Shown here in pieces: positions 55,543 through 64,000 of a DNA stretch of 64,000 bases (the stretch's first letter is position 1; every line of letters begins with the position of its first letter). The stretch is from Methanoregula sp. PtaB.Bin085. Its GTDB lineage: Archaea > Halobacteriota > Methanomicrobia > Methanomicrobiales > Methanospirillaceae. Below the pieces are notes generated by a model. That model saw only the letters and a program-made list of their open reading frames with translations, ran no database searches and was not told the origin of the DNA. Made by a program: the position numbers and the translations under genes. Location of the stretch: contig NZ_MVQB01000046.1 of NCBI RefSeq assembly GCF_002067035.1, positions 62,001 through 126,000 on the forward strand, written 5' to 3'.

Positions 55543-56520
55543 TCACTGCATCTTCGACGCGTATGTGTTGAGGTACACCGTCTCGACTTTGCGGATCTTC
55601 GCGATCTCAGCAACGATGAGGTACATGTGGATGATGGCAAGCTCGACATCGTCCCGCGAGAGCGGTTCGTACAGGCCGCGGAGGTTGTCGGCCGGGTGAT
55701 CGGCCTTGGCAAAGATGTAACTCATCTCCGCCTCGATCATGGTGAGGAACGCGTCGCTTTTTGCGTTCTGCTCGAGATACGCAAAGATGCGGTTGAGGTA
55801 CTGGTCCTGGCCGATCTTCCGCTCGCGTCCCTTCCGGTCCTTGTACTGGGATTCCTGCACGGGGACGACAGAGTCCGCGACTGCTGCAAGAATCTTCCGG
55901 ACTGCGATCATGGCCTCGGAGAAGGACTCCGGGTTATAGAAGTCCAGCTGTTCGTTGATGGCAAGGAGTTCCTCGCCCACGCGGGGGCAGTGCTCGCGGA
56001 TGAAGCGGTCAGCAGCCACCCGGGAATCCTCAAAAAGGCTCTCTGCATATTCCCCGACCGAGAGCGCGATGTTGACTTCGGTGACGTAGTTGTGGACCGC
56101 GGTCTTGAGCCGCTCGAAGTCGTTGAGCATTTCATGGTGCCGGTTCACAATCTGGATCTTCTGGGCATCCTGAGGCCCGAGTTTCTGGATGTTCTCCGGC
56201 AGTGTTGCCCGGATGTAGGACTCGAGCTGCGGCATACCGATGGGGCGGGGCTTGCGCATCCGGTCGTCGCGGAGGACCGGGCGATCGCTCGTGAAGTATT
56301 TCCGGCAGGTCCCGAGCTCCGCGGGATCGAAGACCGGGGGATAGCCGGTGATCTCGAAGTCAATCCACTTCTGGGCATCCGAATCGTGGAGGAGACGGGC
56401 GAGACGCTTGGTTTTCATCAGAATCTGCGATATCGGGAGCTGGTTCATCTCCAGATCTTCGAGAATAACGTCAGACAGTTCCTTTGCTGTCTTCAGGTTG
56501 GAAGTCCGCAGTTCCTCCAT
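55543..56520 (-). CDS. AbiTii-like domain protein
   Basis: The 325-residue protein has an N-terminal helical domain with LPISQILMKTKRLARLLHDS and AQKWIDFEITGYP. The pattern of a helix, a pair of Leu, then W-I-x-x-E-x-x-GY matches my recollection of the AbiTii domain, linked to phage abortive infection. The C-terminal ~150 residues are helical and unassigned. No toxin motif is seen. A TATA box (TTTAATATA, ~56545-56553 on the minus strand) about 26 nt upstream predicts a leaderless message. Confidence 0.55.
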   Translation of the reverse strand: MEELRTSNLKTAKELSDVILEDLEMNQLPISQILMKTKRLARLLHDSDAQKWIDFEITGYPPVFDPAELGTCRKYFTSDRPVLRDDRMRKPRPIGMPQLESYIRATLPENIQKLGPQDAQKIQIVNRHHEMLNDFERLKTAVHNYVTEVNIALSVGEYAESLFEDSRVAADRFIREHCPRVGEELLAINEQLDFYNPESFSEAMIAVRKILAAVADSVVPVQESQYKDRKGRERKIGQDQYLNRIFAYLEQNAKSDAFLTMIEAEMSYIFAKADHPADNLRGLYEPLSRDDVELAIIHMYLIVAEIAKIRKVETVYLNTYASKMQ

Positions 56521-56656
56521 GCGCTTTGTAATAGTTATTCAGGGTATATTAAAAAGGGTGCGGCGATACATGGGAGGGACAATTTTTGTATGCTGCAGGT
56601 AATATTTCCCGCCAAAATAAAAAGATGCGGGCATTGACACTCCCGAATTATCCTTG

Positions 56657-56718
56657 TGATGAACGGCCACCGCCCCGAAGGGCGCCCCGCGGCGGCATTC
56701 AATTACCGGTTTCCTGAA
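56657..56718 (+). repeat. Short copy of the hairpin element, copy D
   Basis: GATGAACGGCC is followed by an ACCGCCCC...GCGGCGGC stem and CAATTACCGGTTTCCTG. The 5' part matches copies A and B and the 3' part matches copy C. Confidence 0.65.
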
Positions 56719-56807
56719 ACAGGAGATTGACCCGCAGTGCCCCGAAAAGGGCCTTGAGATGGGGAGCCACCATATATTGATTGGATTTTCATGAAAGGAA
56801 AGACCCG

Positions 56808-57566
56808 CTACTCCCTGTCTTCATCTACTCCGTCTTCCAGGTTCACCGCGCCCGTCCTGTCGCGGTCGAGCGAGGACGGGTCGATGTGCCACTCGCTCCG
56901 GCGCAGCAGGCCGTGGAGCGTACTCGCCTCCCGGCTCGTCAGGTTGCACCGGCCGAGAATGCGGCGGATGAGGATCATCGTGTTCTCGCGCTTGAACTTC
57001 GGGTGGTGGACGGTGTCGAGGTACCGGTCGATATGGTCGTACAGATACCTCATGTCGGTGGGTGATGCGAGCCGGAACGCGGGGAGCGGCAGGTCCGCAA
57101 GCTCGTAGCAGACAATGCCGACCGCGTGCGAGAGGTTCATGATCGGGTACTCCTCGTTCGTCGGGATGGTGCAGATCATGTCGCTGCGTTTCACCTCTTC
57201 GTTGTTGAGGCCCCAGTTCTCGCGCCCGAACAGGATCGAGACACGGCCGCCCGCGTCCTTCAGCCGTTCCCGAATCTCCCTGGGCGAATAGAATGGCATC
57301 CGCATGGAATGGCAGACCGACTTGCTCACGGTTCCCGTGGTCGCGATTACGATATTGCTCCGGGCAAAGACATCCCCGATGGTGCAGGTCTCGGCTGCGG
57401 CAAGCACGTCCTGCGCATGCGATGCCCGGGCTTTCGCTTCATTACCGAGCGGGCAGGGATCAACGAGCACAAGGCGTGTAAACCCGAAGTTCTTCATCAC
57501 GCGGGCGCAGAACCCCACGTTTCCCTCGTAGATTGGGGCAACAAGGACGATGTCGATCTCGGGCAT
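56808..57566 (-). CDS. SPOUT RNA methyltransferase, TrmJ/TrmH group 1
   Basis: The 252-residue protein starts with IDIVLVAPIYEGNVGFCARVMKNFG and has FGRENWGLNNEEV and IPTNEEYPIMNLSHAV, the three conserved motifs of the trefoil-knot 2'-O-methyltransferases. Archaeal members methylate tRNA (position 32) or rRNA. The C-terminal ~90 residues look like the TrmJ extension. It starts 6 nt after the GGGP synthase stop. Confidence 0.9.
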   Translation of the reverse strand: MPEIDIVLVAPIYEGNVGFCARVMKNFGFTRLVLVDPCPLGNEAKARASHAQDVLAAAETCTIGDVFARSNIVIATTGTVSKSVCHSMRMPFYSPREIRERLKDAGGRVSILFGRENWGLNNEEVKRSDMICTIPTNEEYPIMNLSHAVGIVCYELADLPLPAFRLASPTDMRYLYDHIDRYLDTVHHPKFKRENTMILIRRILGRCNLTSREASTLHGLLRRSEWHIDPSSLDRDRTGAVNLEDGVDEDRE

Positions 57567-57572
57567 AAAAAA

Positions 57573-58259
57573 TTACTGGATGGCGTCGACCGTTGCCTTC
57601 AGCACGGCAGCGCCCTGGTCGTACACCGCGTTCCCGACCACGATGGTGTCGGCATACCTGCTCATCTCGGCTGCCTTCTCCGCGGAGTTGATCCCGCCGC
57701 CGTAGTAGAGGACGGATTTGTCGAGCGCGTCCGATGCAGCCTTTACGATCGCAGGGTTGCCGTACGTGCCGCTGTATTCGATGTACACGATGGGGAAGTG
57801 GAAGTAGTGGTCGGCGACGGTGACATAGGCAGCGACCTCCTCTGCCTTCAGGTCACAGAGGGACTTGGTGACTTTGCCAACCGAGGAATTGGGATTGAGC
57901 ACGATATAGGCCTCGGGCACGATGACGTCCCATGGGATCTTCCCTTTTGCCATCTGCACCCAAGCCCGGTGCTTCCCGACAAGCCATGTGACATCGGTGG
58001 TGTTCATCACGCTGGGCACGAAGACATAATCGATACCCTGCACCAGCACGGCCTCGGGGCCAGCGGGCTCCATCACGAGCGGCAGGCCGTAGGCCTTCAC
58101 CTGTTTCTGGAGTTCCGCAAGGTTCTCCTGCGTCACGTTCAGGGTACCCGAGAGCATCAGGGCGTCGGTGCCGCTTGAGGCGATGGCCTCGATGTCGCCG
58201 GGCCTCAGCTGCTTGTCCGGATCGAGCTTGGTCACGTGCACCCAGTCTTTCCATTTCAT
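57573..58259 (-). CDS. Geranylgeranylglyceryl phosphate synthase
   Basis: The TIM-barrel enzyme (228 residues) joins geranylgeranyl diphosphate to sn-glycerol-1-phosphate, the first committed step of archaeal ether lipids. Motifs: VHVTKLDPDKQL, GTDALMLSGTLNV, IVYIEYSGTYGNP and LYYGGGINS. MKWKDWVHV at 58259 is preceded by GGTGAT, a good ribosome site; the longer frame to 58316 is unlikely. Co-transcribed with the downstream methyltransferase. Confidence 0.93.
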   Translation of the reverse strand: MKWKDWVHVTKLDPDKQLRPGDIEAIASSGTDALMLSGTLNVTQENLAELQKQVKAYGLPLVMEPAGPEAVLVQGIDYVFVPSVMNTTDVTWLVGKHRAWVQMAKGKIPWDVIVPEAYIVLNPNSSVGKVTKSLCDLKAEEVAAYVTVADHYFHFPIVYIEYSGTYGNPAIVKAASDALDKSVLYYGGGINSAEKAAEMSRYADTIVVGNAVYDQGAAVLKATVDAIQ

Positions 58260-58426
58260 CAGTATCACCAGATACGTGTGTCTTCCTTTCTCATAAACCG
58301 GTGGCATCAGCAGCACGGGGAGAAAAATTCCGCCAGCCGGAATCCGACCGGTGGTTCAGGGATTCTGGGAGAACGGCCCATTCCGGTGAGGACCGTTTTT
58401 CCGCGTTCCTGCAGGTACGACAGATA

Positions 58427-58441
58427 TGTTTATAAATTTTA
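58427..58441 (+). promoter_or_regulatory. TATA box of the receiver gene
   Basis: TGTTTATAAATTTTA lies about 40 nt before the ATG at 58475, in an otherwise GC-rich region. Confidence 0.5.
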
Positions 58442-58474
58442 AAGATATTACAAAAAACATAATTCAATGAAATA

Positions 58475-58858
58475 ATGGGGTGTGTATCATTGTCCGGAGC
58501 TTCGGTACTTATTGTTGAAGACGACGATATTCTCGCACGGGTGGAAGACTGGCGCCTGAAAAACCTCGGGTACATGGTCAGCGGAAGGGTCGCGACCGGT
58601 GCGGAGGCGATGGAGGTTGTCGTCAACAACCGGCCCGATGTAGTGCTCATGGATATCAACATCCGTGGAACCATGGACGGGATTGAAACGGCCCAGATGA
58701 TCAAGAAAGGGTACGATATTCCCGTCATCTATATGAGTTCCCATCCCGATACCGTGACAGTCGAACGGGCGAAAGCCACAAAACCCGAAGGATTCATTGT
58801 CAAACCATTCCATGATGCCGATCTCCGGGTAGCAATCGAGCTGGCGCTGAAAAAATAG
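58475..58858 (+). CDS. Single-domain response regulator
   Basis: A 127-residue receiver with VLIVEDDD, the phosphoacceptor Asp60 (VVLMDINIRG), YMSSH and KPFHDADLR. The MDINIRGTMDGIETA pattern is the common methanogen type. There is no output domain and no adjacent kinase, so its partner is elsewhere. It has its own promoter. Confidence 0.9.
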   Translation: MGCVSLSGASVLIVEDDDILARVEDWRLKNLGYMVSGRVATGAEAMEVVVNNRPDVVLMDINIRGTMDGIETAQMIKKGYDIPVIYMSSHPDTVTVERAKATKPEGFIVKPFHDADLRVAIELALKK

Positions 58859-58875
58859 CATCCGTCATCCGGCCG

Positions 58876-61698
58876 TTACAGCTGGATGATCTCCTTCTTC
58901 TTTCTGAATATCGCCTGGAAGTCCCGGACCTTCTGCACGGGAATCCCTGTCTCCTTTGCCACCGCGGCAGGATCGGCGGCCGCGAGCGTTTTCCCGTCCG
59001 TGACGCCGGCAAGGATCAGTTTCCCGGCGATCTGCTCGGTTACCCCTTTGATGGTGAGGAGTTCCTTCCGCCCGCGTTCCGTCTGGGTTTTTGCAACCTT
59101 CTTCGGTGCCTGCTTTCCCAGGGCTTTGCATACCATCTCCACGTGTTTCTGTACCGTGCCAAGGGACATGCCCGTACGCTCGCTGAGCGTCTCTGGCTTC
59201 AGATCGCAGAATGCATCAGGCGTTATGAAACCGGCGGCGAGGTACTTCTTCAGGCTGACGGCGGGAATCCCCATCTCCCGCAGTACCTGTCCGTAGTAGA
59301 CGCTCTTTGCCTCTGCCAGCACCTGTTCTGCCTCGGTATCGCCGATCCCGGCGGTCTTCAGGGCAGATACATCCGCTTTTGCAAGGCCTGCGAGTTCTGT
59401 GATGCCCTGCGCTTTCAGGCAGTCCATGATCTTTGCATAACTGCGGCCCTTGCGCGGGATGAGCCGGTCCCGCAGGAATTTCCGGCACTCCGACCGCTTG
59501 CGGAGCTTCTCGAGCATCGTGCCGGCATCGGCAACGACCTGTGCAGCTTCGGATACCATCAGGCCGAGCCGTTTCGCGAGATCCTCCGGTGTGCTGCGGG
59601 CGAGCTCCGCAACCGTGTAGATGTGCTGTTTCTGGAGTTTTTCAGAGAGCGCCGGTGTCATGGACGGCATCGCGGCAAGGGACTCCCTGTTGGACTCGAT
59701 GTGGTGGCAGAGCGGGCAGCCGATGTCCCACGGGCGGGCGCCTTTCCGGACGAGCCGGACGAAGTTGAGGCCGTGTTTTTCGCAGATCTCGTCGATCCTG
59801 ACTGCAAAGCCCCACTGGGCCATGGGAAGGCCGATGTTGAACGTGCACTCGGGATACCGCGAACAGCCGATGAACTGGGTGTTGCCCCGCATGTGCCTGA
59901 TGGCGAGGGTGCCGCCGCAGACCGGGCATTTTCCGAGGTTCATCTCCTCGGCGGTACGGTTGCGGATGTCGTCGCCAATCACCTGCTCGTTTGCCTCGAG
60001 CTGGTCGAACGCCTTGTGCAGCATCTCGCGCGATTCCCTGATCACATCTTCCCGTGTCCTCTCGCTCTTCTTGATCTGTTGCATGTGGTCCTCGAGCGTC
60101 CGGGTCATGTCGGGCTTTGTCACGGTGTCGGCATGCTGCTCGAGCGACTCGGTCACAACCCTTCCGACAAGGGTGGGACGGAGCGGGTTACCTTCGACGT
60201 ATTTGCGCGAGACGAGCTTTGCGATGACCTCGTGCCGGGTGCTTTTGGTGCCAAGCCCGAGTTCCTCCATCCGCTGGATCAGCTTGCTCTGTGTGTACCG
60301 GGCGGGTGGCTGGGTTTCCTTCTCGTCGAGGGTCACCTTCTTCACGGGCAGCTTCTCACCGGTCGCGAACGCGGGGAGGATAACTTCCTTTGCCTCGGAG
60401 AACGGGTATACCGCGTGCCAGCCGGGTTCGAGGAGCTGGCCTCCCGTCGTGGTGTACTCCTCGCCGCCGGCAACAAAGAGGATCTTCAGCGTCTTCCACT
60501 GAGCATCGGGAGCCAGGGTTGCGAGGAACCGGCGGAGCACAAGCTCGTAGATCCGGAACGCGTCATCGCCCAGCTGCTCGCGGGTGGCTGCACCGGTCGG
60601 GTGGATGGGGGGGTGGTCGGTGGTGGATTTCTTGCCGCGGGTTGGTTCCGCCCGGCGGTTCTTCTGGATCCATTCCACGTCCTTTCTGAACGGTGAAGAG
60701 AGCAGGGTTTTTAAAATACCGTTGATGTCGAGCGAAGCCGGGTACACGGTGTTGTCGGTCCTCGGGTACGAGATGAAACCGTTCATGTACAGGTCCTCGG
60801 CGATCCGCATGGCGTTGGCCGCGGAGAACCCGAGCCTTGCCGCTGCAACGATATAGGTCGTGGTGTCGAACGGCGAGGGGGCACGGTCCTGCTTGGTGCC
60901 TTCCCTGACCTCGGTGACAACGAGCGGATCCTTTGTCCGGTCGCGGGCAGCTTCTGCCTCCGCCTTGTCGTGGAACCGGCCGTGCGTGTGCCGGGCCTCG
61001 ATCGTTTCGCCACGCTTCTCGGTCTCGAGGCCGAGCTGCCAGTACTTCTCCGGCACAAAGGCTTCGATCTCCTTCTCCCGGTCCACGATCATGGTGAGCG
61101 TGGGGCTCTGGACCCTGCCGACCGAGAGGATGTTTGCCCCGCCCCGCTTTGCAGCAAGCGAGATGAAGCGGGTGAGGGATGCGCCCCACATCAGGTCAAT
61201 GGACTGCCGGGCCTCGCCCGCTGCCGCAAGCGCGAAGTCGAGTTCCGCGGTCTTTGAAAACGCGTGCCGGAGTTCCCCTTTCGTGATAGCCGAGAACCGG
61301 GCACGGTCGATTGGCACATTCTTATTGACGGCACGGATCAGCTCGTAGGCCTCCTTGCCGATCAGTTCCCCTTCTGTATCAAAGTCCGTTGCTATGGTGA
61401 CGCGGTCGGCTTTCTTTGCCAGCTTCTGAAGGAGGGCGACGATCTTCTTCTCGGTCGGGACCTTGATGGTCTTTGCGTCGATGAGGCTCCGCGGAGTGTA
61501 CTGCTCGCTCCGCCAGTTTGAATAGCCCGGCTCGAAGTCGATCTCGACAACATGGCCACGGAGACCGACCGTTGTCGTGTCCCCGTACGAGTACGTCGAG
61601 ACACCGGCATCCCTGTGCTCGGTGATCTTCTTGCCCTCGCCAAGGATCTCCGCGATGCGCCGTGCCGAGATGTTCTTCTCCGCAACGATCAGGTGCAT
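58876..61698 (-). CDS. topA: DNA topoisomerase I (type IA)
   Basis: The 940-residue enzyme has a TOPRIM domain (MHLIVAEKNISARRIAEIL; ATDFDTEGELIG), the active Tyr in GFISYPRTDNT and a C-terminal zinc region (CPVCGGTLAIRH...CSRYPEC; CPLCHH). Two to three helix-hairpin-helix-like segments follow to the end (for example LLTIKGVTEQIAGKLI). It relaxes negative supercoils. It begins 3 nt after gatB, so the order is gatA-gatB-topA. Confidence 0.93.
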   Translation of the reverse strand: MHLIVAEKNISARRIAEILGEGKKITEHRDAGVSTYSYGDTTTVGLRGHVVEIDFEPGYSNWRSEQYTPRSLIDAKTIKVPTEKKIVALLQKLAKKADRVTIATDFDTEGELIGKEAYELIRAVNKNVPIDRARFSAITKGELRHAFSKTAELDFALAAAGEARQSIDLMWGASLTRFISLAAKRGGANILSVGRVQSPTLTMIVDREKEIEAFVPEKYWQLGLETEKRGETIEARHTHGRFHDKAEAEAARDRTKDPLVVTEVREGTKQDRAPSPFDTTTYIVAAARLGFSAANAMRIAEDLYMNGFISYPRTDNTVYPASLDINGILKTLLSSPFRKDVEWIQKNRRAEPTRGKKSTTDHPPIHPTGAATREQLGDDAFRIYELVLRRFLATLAPDAQWKTLKILFVAGGEEYTTTGGQLLEPGWHAVYPFSEAKEVILPAFATGEKLPVKKVTLDEKETQPPARYTQSKLIQRMEELGLGTKSTRHEVIAKLVSRKYVEGNPLRPTLVGRVVTESLEQHADTVTKPDMTRTLEDHMQQIKKSERTREDVIRESREMLHKAFDQLEANEQVIGDDIRNRTAEEMNLGKCPVCGGTLAIRHMRGNTQFIGCSRYPECTFNIGLPMAQWGFAVRIDEICEKHGLNFVRLVRKGARPWDIGCPLCHHIESNRESLAAMPSMTPALSEKLQKQHIYTVAELARSTPEDLAKRLGLMVSEAAQVVADAGTMLEKLRKRSECRKFLRDRLIPRKGRSYAKIMDCLKAQGITELAGLAKADVSALKTAGIGDTEAEQVLAEAKSVYYGQVLREMGIPAVSLKKYLAAGFITPDAFCDLKPETLSERTGMSLGTVQKHVEMVCKALGKQAPKKVAKTQTERGRKELLTIKGVTEQIAGKLILAGVTDGKTLAAADPAAVAKETGIPVQKVRDFQAIFRKKKEIIQL

Positions 61699-61701
61699 GG
61701 A

Positions 61702-63156
61702 CTAGACTCCCCGCTTCTTCAGCGCTTCGGCAAGCATCGTGTTCAGGATCGCCGGGTCCGCCTTCCCCCGGGTCTTCTTCATGACCTGGCCGACGAGGAA
61801 GTTAAGGGCCTTGCCCTCGCCGTTCCGGTAATCTTCGAGTGCCTTCGGATTCTCATTGACTGCCTCTTCGATCGCGGCGATCAGGGCACCGTCGTCCCCC
61901 GCGGATTTGGTGAGCCCGAGGCGTTTCACGATCGCGTCCGGCGTTTCCGCAGCCTCCCCTTTGAGCCGCTGGTCGAGCATGACCCGCATGACCTCGACAC
62001 CACTCTTGTCGGTGATGGTCCCTGCCTTCAGGAGCCGGACAAGGCCGGTCATGGCTGCCGGATCGACTCTGTCGAGGCTCATGTCCCGGTAGTTCAGTTC
62101 GCCGATCAGCGTGTCGGCGATCCAGGTTGCCGCAAGCGGGGAGAGTCCATGGGGATCCTCCCTCACAACCTGCTCGAAAAAGTTAGCCAGCTTCAGCTCG
62201 CCCGTCAGAGTCCGGGCATGGCTGAGCGAGCACCCGTACTGCTTCATGAACCGCTCGCGCCGGGCATCGGGAAGCTCGGGAAGGACGATGGAGTCAACCC
62301 ACGACTTCACGCGGAGCGGGCGGAGGTCCGGTTCCGGGAAGTAGCGGTAATCGTGCTCCTGCTCCTTGGAGCGGGCCGACTGGGTGACTCCCCGCGCCTC
62401 GAGGTAATGGCGGGTTTCGCGGTCGATCTTCTGGCCGCGGCGGATCAGGTTCTTCTGCCGGGTGACCTCGAAGGTAAGCGCCTTCTCCACGCCCTTGTAG
62501 GAAGTGATGTTCTTGACCTCCACGCGCTCACTGCCTTTGATGGAGATGTTGGCATCGACACGGAGCGAACCTTCCTTCTCGGAATCGAAGACGCTGAGGT
62601 ACTCCAGAGTGGCCCGGAGCTTGTTGAGGAACTTCCGCGCCTCCTTTGGTGAGCGCATGTCCGGTTCGGAGACAATCTCGATGAGCGGGATGCCCGCACG
62701 GTTGTAATCCACGAGCGAGTACTTCCCCCGCTCGGCGTTGCCCATATGGACAAGCCTGCCCGGGTCCTCCTCGACATGGATCCGCGTGAGCCGGACCTTC
62801 TTCTCGCCGCCCTCGTCGCTCTCGATCTCCAGGTAACCGCCTTCTGCGAGCGGCTTGTCGTACTGGGTGATCTGGTAGGCCTTGTCGAGATCAGGGTAGA
62901 AGTAGTTCTTGCGCGAGAACTCTGCCTCGTTCACGATCTCGCAGTTCAGCGCCTTCGCCACCTTCATCGCGTACTCGATCGCCTTTTTGTTCAGGGCCGG
63001 CATAGCGCCGGGGAGTCCGAGGCAGATCGGGCAGACATGGGTGTTGGGGCCGTCGTTCCGGTAATCGGTCGAGCACCCGCAGAAGAGCTTGCTCTTCGTG
63101 TCCAGCTGGCAGTGGACCTCGAGACCGACAATGACCTGCCCGTCAGGATCTGTCAT
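61702..63156 (-). CDS. gatB: Glutamyl-tRNA(Gln)/aspartyl-tRNA(Asn) amidotransferase subunit B
   Basis: The 484-residue protein shows VGLEVHCQLDTKSKLFCGCS (zinc cysteines), PNTHVCPICLGLPGAMP, KNYFYPDLDKAYQITQYD and the C-terminal YqeY-like tail. With GatA it amidates Glu-tRNA(Gln) or Asp-tRNA(Asn). It starts one base after the gatA stop. A GatC subunit is not in the window. Confidence 0.95.
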   Translation of the reverse strand: MTDPDGQVIVGLEVHCQLDTKSKLFCGCSTDYRNDGPNTHVCPICLGLPGAMPALNKKAIEYAMKVAKALNCEIVNEAEFSRKNYFYPDLDKAYQITQYDKPLAEGGYLEIESDEGGEKKVRLTRIHVEEDPGRLVHMGNAERGKYSLVDYNRAGIPLIEIVSEPDMRSPKEARKFLNKLRATLEYLSVFDSEKEGSLRVDANISIKGSERVEVKNITSYKGVEKALTFEVTRQKNLIRRGQKIDRETRHYLEARGVTQSARSKEQEHDYRYFPEPDLRPLRVKSWVDSIVLPELPDARRERFMKQYGCSLSHARTLTGELKLANFFEQVVREDPHGLSPLAATWIADTLIGELNYRDMSLDRVDPAAMTGLVRLLKAGTITDKSGVEVMRVMLDQRLKGEAAETPDAIVKRLGLTKSAGDDGALIAAIEEAVNENPKALEDYRNGEGKALNFLVGQVMKKTRGKADPAILNTMLAEALKKRGV

Positions 63157-63157
63157 A

Positions 63158-64000
63158 TCAGTTCACCGCCTGCTCGTATGCGTACGCGACATCGACCACG
63201 CGCTCGTCCTCGAACATCCGGCCCATGATCTGGAGGCCGACCGGCATGCCCTGTGAGGTGCCGCACGGAACGGAGATGGACGGGATCCCGGCAAGATTGG
63301 CCGGCACCGTGAGGATGTCTGCGAGATACATGGAGAGCGGGTCGCTCTTCTCCTTCAGTTTAAACGCGATCGTCGGCATGGTCGGGCCGGCAATAACGTC
63401 CACGTCCCGGAAGATACGGTTGAAGTCCTCCCGGACATTCCTGCGGGCAACCTGCGCCTTGGCATAGTACTTCCCGTAGTACCCGCTCGAGAGCGCGAAC
63501 GTGCCGAGCATGATCCGGCGCCGCACTTCGGCGCCGAACGCCGATCCCCGTACATCCTGGAAGGCATCGTGCCACGACTTTTTCCAGTCCGGTGCCGGGC
63601 CGTACCGTACGCCGTCAAAGCGGGCAAGGTTGGAGCTTGCCTCGCTCGTGCAGGTGACATAGTACGCGGCAAGGGCGTACTCCATGGAGGGGATGCTGCA
63701 CGGGACGGTCGTTGCCCCGAGTTCCTCGAGCCGGCCAATCGCTTTCTTCACGACCGCAGCAACGTCCGGGTCAACACCCTTCCCGAAGTATTCCGCCGGG
63801 ATGCCGATCTTCAGGCCTTTGATGTCGGCTTTGGGGGTGTGGTTGTACGGTTTGTTCTGGGAGGTGGAATCGTGGCGGTCGTAGCCCGCGATGACTCCCA
63901 TGAGGGTGGAGACGTCGCTCACGGTCCTACCCAGCGGACCGATCTGCTCAAGCGAATTGGAGTACGCGATGAGGCCGTACCGGGAGACCCGGCCGTAACT
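63158..64000 (-). CDS. gatA: Amidotransferase subunit A, cut by the window end
   Basis: The frame stays open to base 64000, so the N-terminal part is missing. The visible start reads SYGRVSRYGLIAYSNSLEQI, then GPLGRTVSDVSTLMGVIAGYD, both typical of GatA, an amidase-signature enzyme that releases ammonia from glutamine. The catalytic Ser-Ser-Lys residues lie mostly outside. The C-terminus ...GIPSISVPCGTSQGMPVGLQIMG is complete. Confidence 0.95.
   Translation of the reverse strand, partial: SYGRVSRYGLIAYSNSLEQIGPLGRTVSDVSTLMGVIAGYDRHDSTSQNKPYNHTPKADIKGLKIGIPAEYFGKGVDPDVAAVVKKAIGRLEELGATTVPCSIPSMEYALAAYYVTCTSEASSNLARFDGVRYGPAPDWKKSWHDAFQDVRGSAFGAEVRRRIMLGTFALSSGYYGKYYAKAQVARRNVREDFNRIFRDVDVIAGPTMPTIAFKLKEKSDPLSMYLADILTVPANLAGIPSISVPCGTSQGMPVGLQIMGRMFEDERVVDVAYAYEQAVN

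Noticed and set aside
59143-60696. 517-codon plus-strand ORF opposite topA
   Set aside because: Opposite-strand shadow; topA motifs are unambiguous.
1-64000. tRNA and rRNA genes
   Set aside because: I looked in the intergenic gaps for T-loop patterns and clover-leaf arms and saw none that I could support; a tRNAscan run would be decisive.

Overview
The window looks like chromosomal DNA of a methanogenic archaeon of the Methanomicrobiales, probably close to Methanoregula (inference from gene content and style, not from a search). The archaeal markers are geranylgeranylglyceryl phosphate synthase, an archaeal-type threonyl-tRNA synthetase, a GatA/GatB pair, an XPD-like helicase, A/T-rich TATA boxes 24-30 nt before several start codons, PKD-domain surface proteins, a PEF-CTERM-like protein and multi-PAS histidine kinases with an RHDI-type phosphoacceptor. 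No transposase and no tRNA or rRNA gene was recognised.

Layout. 1-4250: secreted and membrane proteins, including a PKD/caspase-like protein split by an in-frame stop. 4394-5485: a gene with 17-residue repeats broken by two compensating frameshifts. 5486-6191: no intact gene. 6192-11353: a DUF4143 ATPase, an APC-family amino acid permease and the pyrD-pyrK pair for dihydroorotate oxidation. 11505-18859: a membrane protein, then a minus-strand cluster of two membrane PAS sensors (only one with a kinase), three HEAT-like or related proteins and a secreted protein, with recent internal duplication. 18992-25383: mobA, an Ogt-type alkyltransferase overlapping an XPD-like helicase, a VapBC pair, a lipoprotein and two membrane proteins. 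25710-27790: a complete bacterial-type ruvC-ruvA-ruvB operon.

28320-40887 is a complete type I-C CRISPR-Cas locus: cas3-cas5c-cas8c-cas7-cas4-cas1-cas2, a leader, and an array of 71 repeats by my count. Just past the array is a lone stretch that resembles a repeat of another CRISPR family, then a second PIN-toxin pair.

41990-50630: purB, a membrane histidine kinase with its receiver partner, and a 1,530-residue receiver/PAS/GAF kinase. 50966-52378: a PEF-CTERM-like protein and a lipoprotein resembling a metalloprotease propeptide without its protease. 52522-64000: housekeeping genes mostly on the minus strand (thrS, dcd, an AbiTii-like protein, a TrmJ-like methyltransferase, GGGP synthase, topA, gatB, gatA cut by the window end) and one free receiver protein.

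The least explained signal is a family of GC-rich multi-hairpin intergenic elements at four places (about 43418, 54572, 55431 and 56657), two of them nearly full copies about 170 nt long in opposite orientation.
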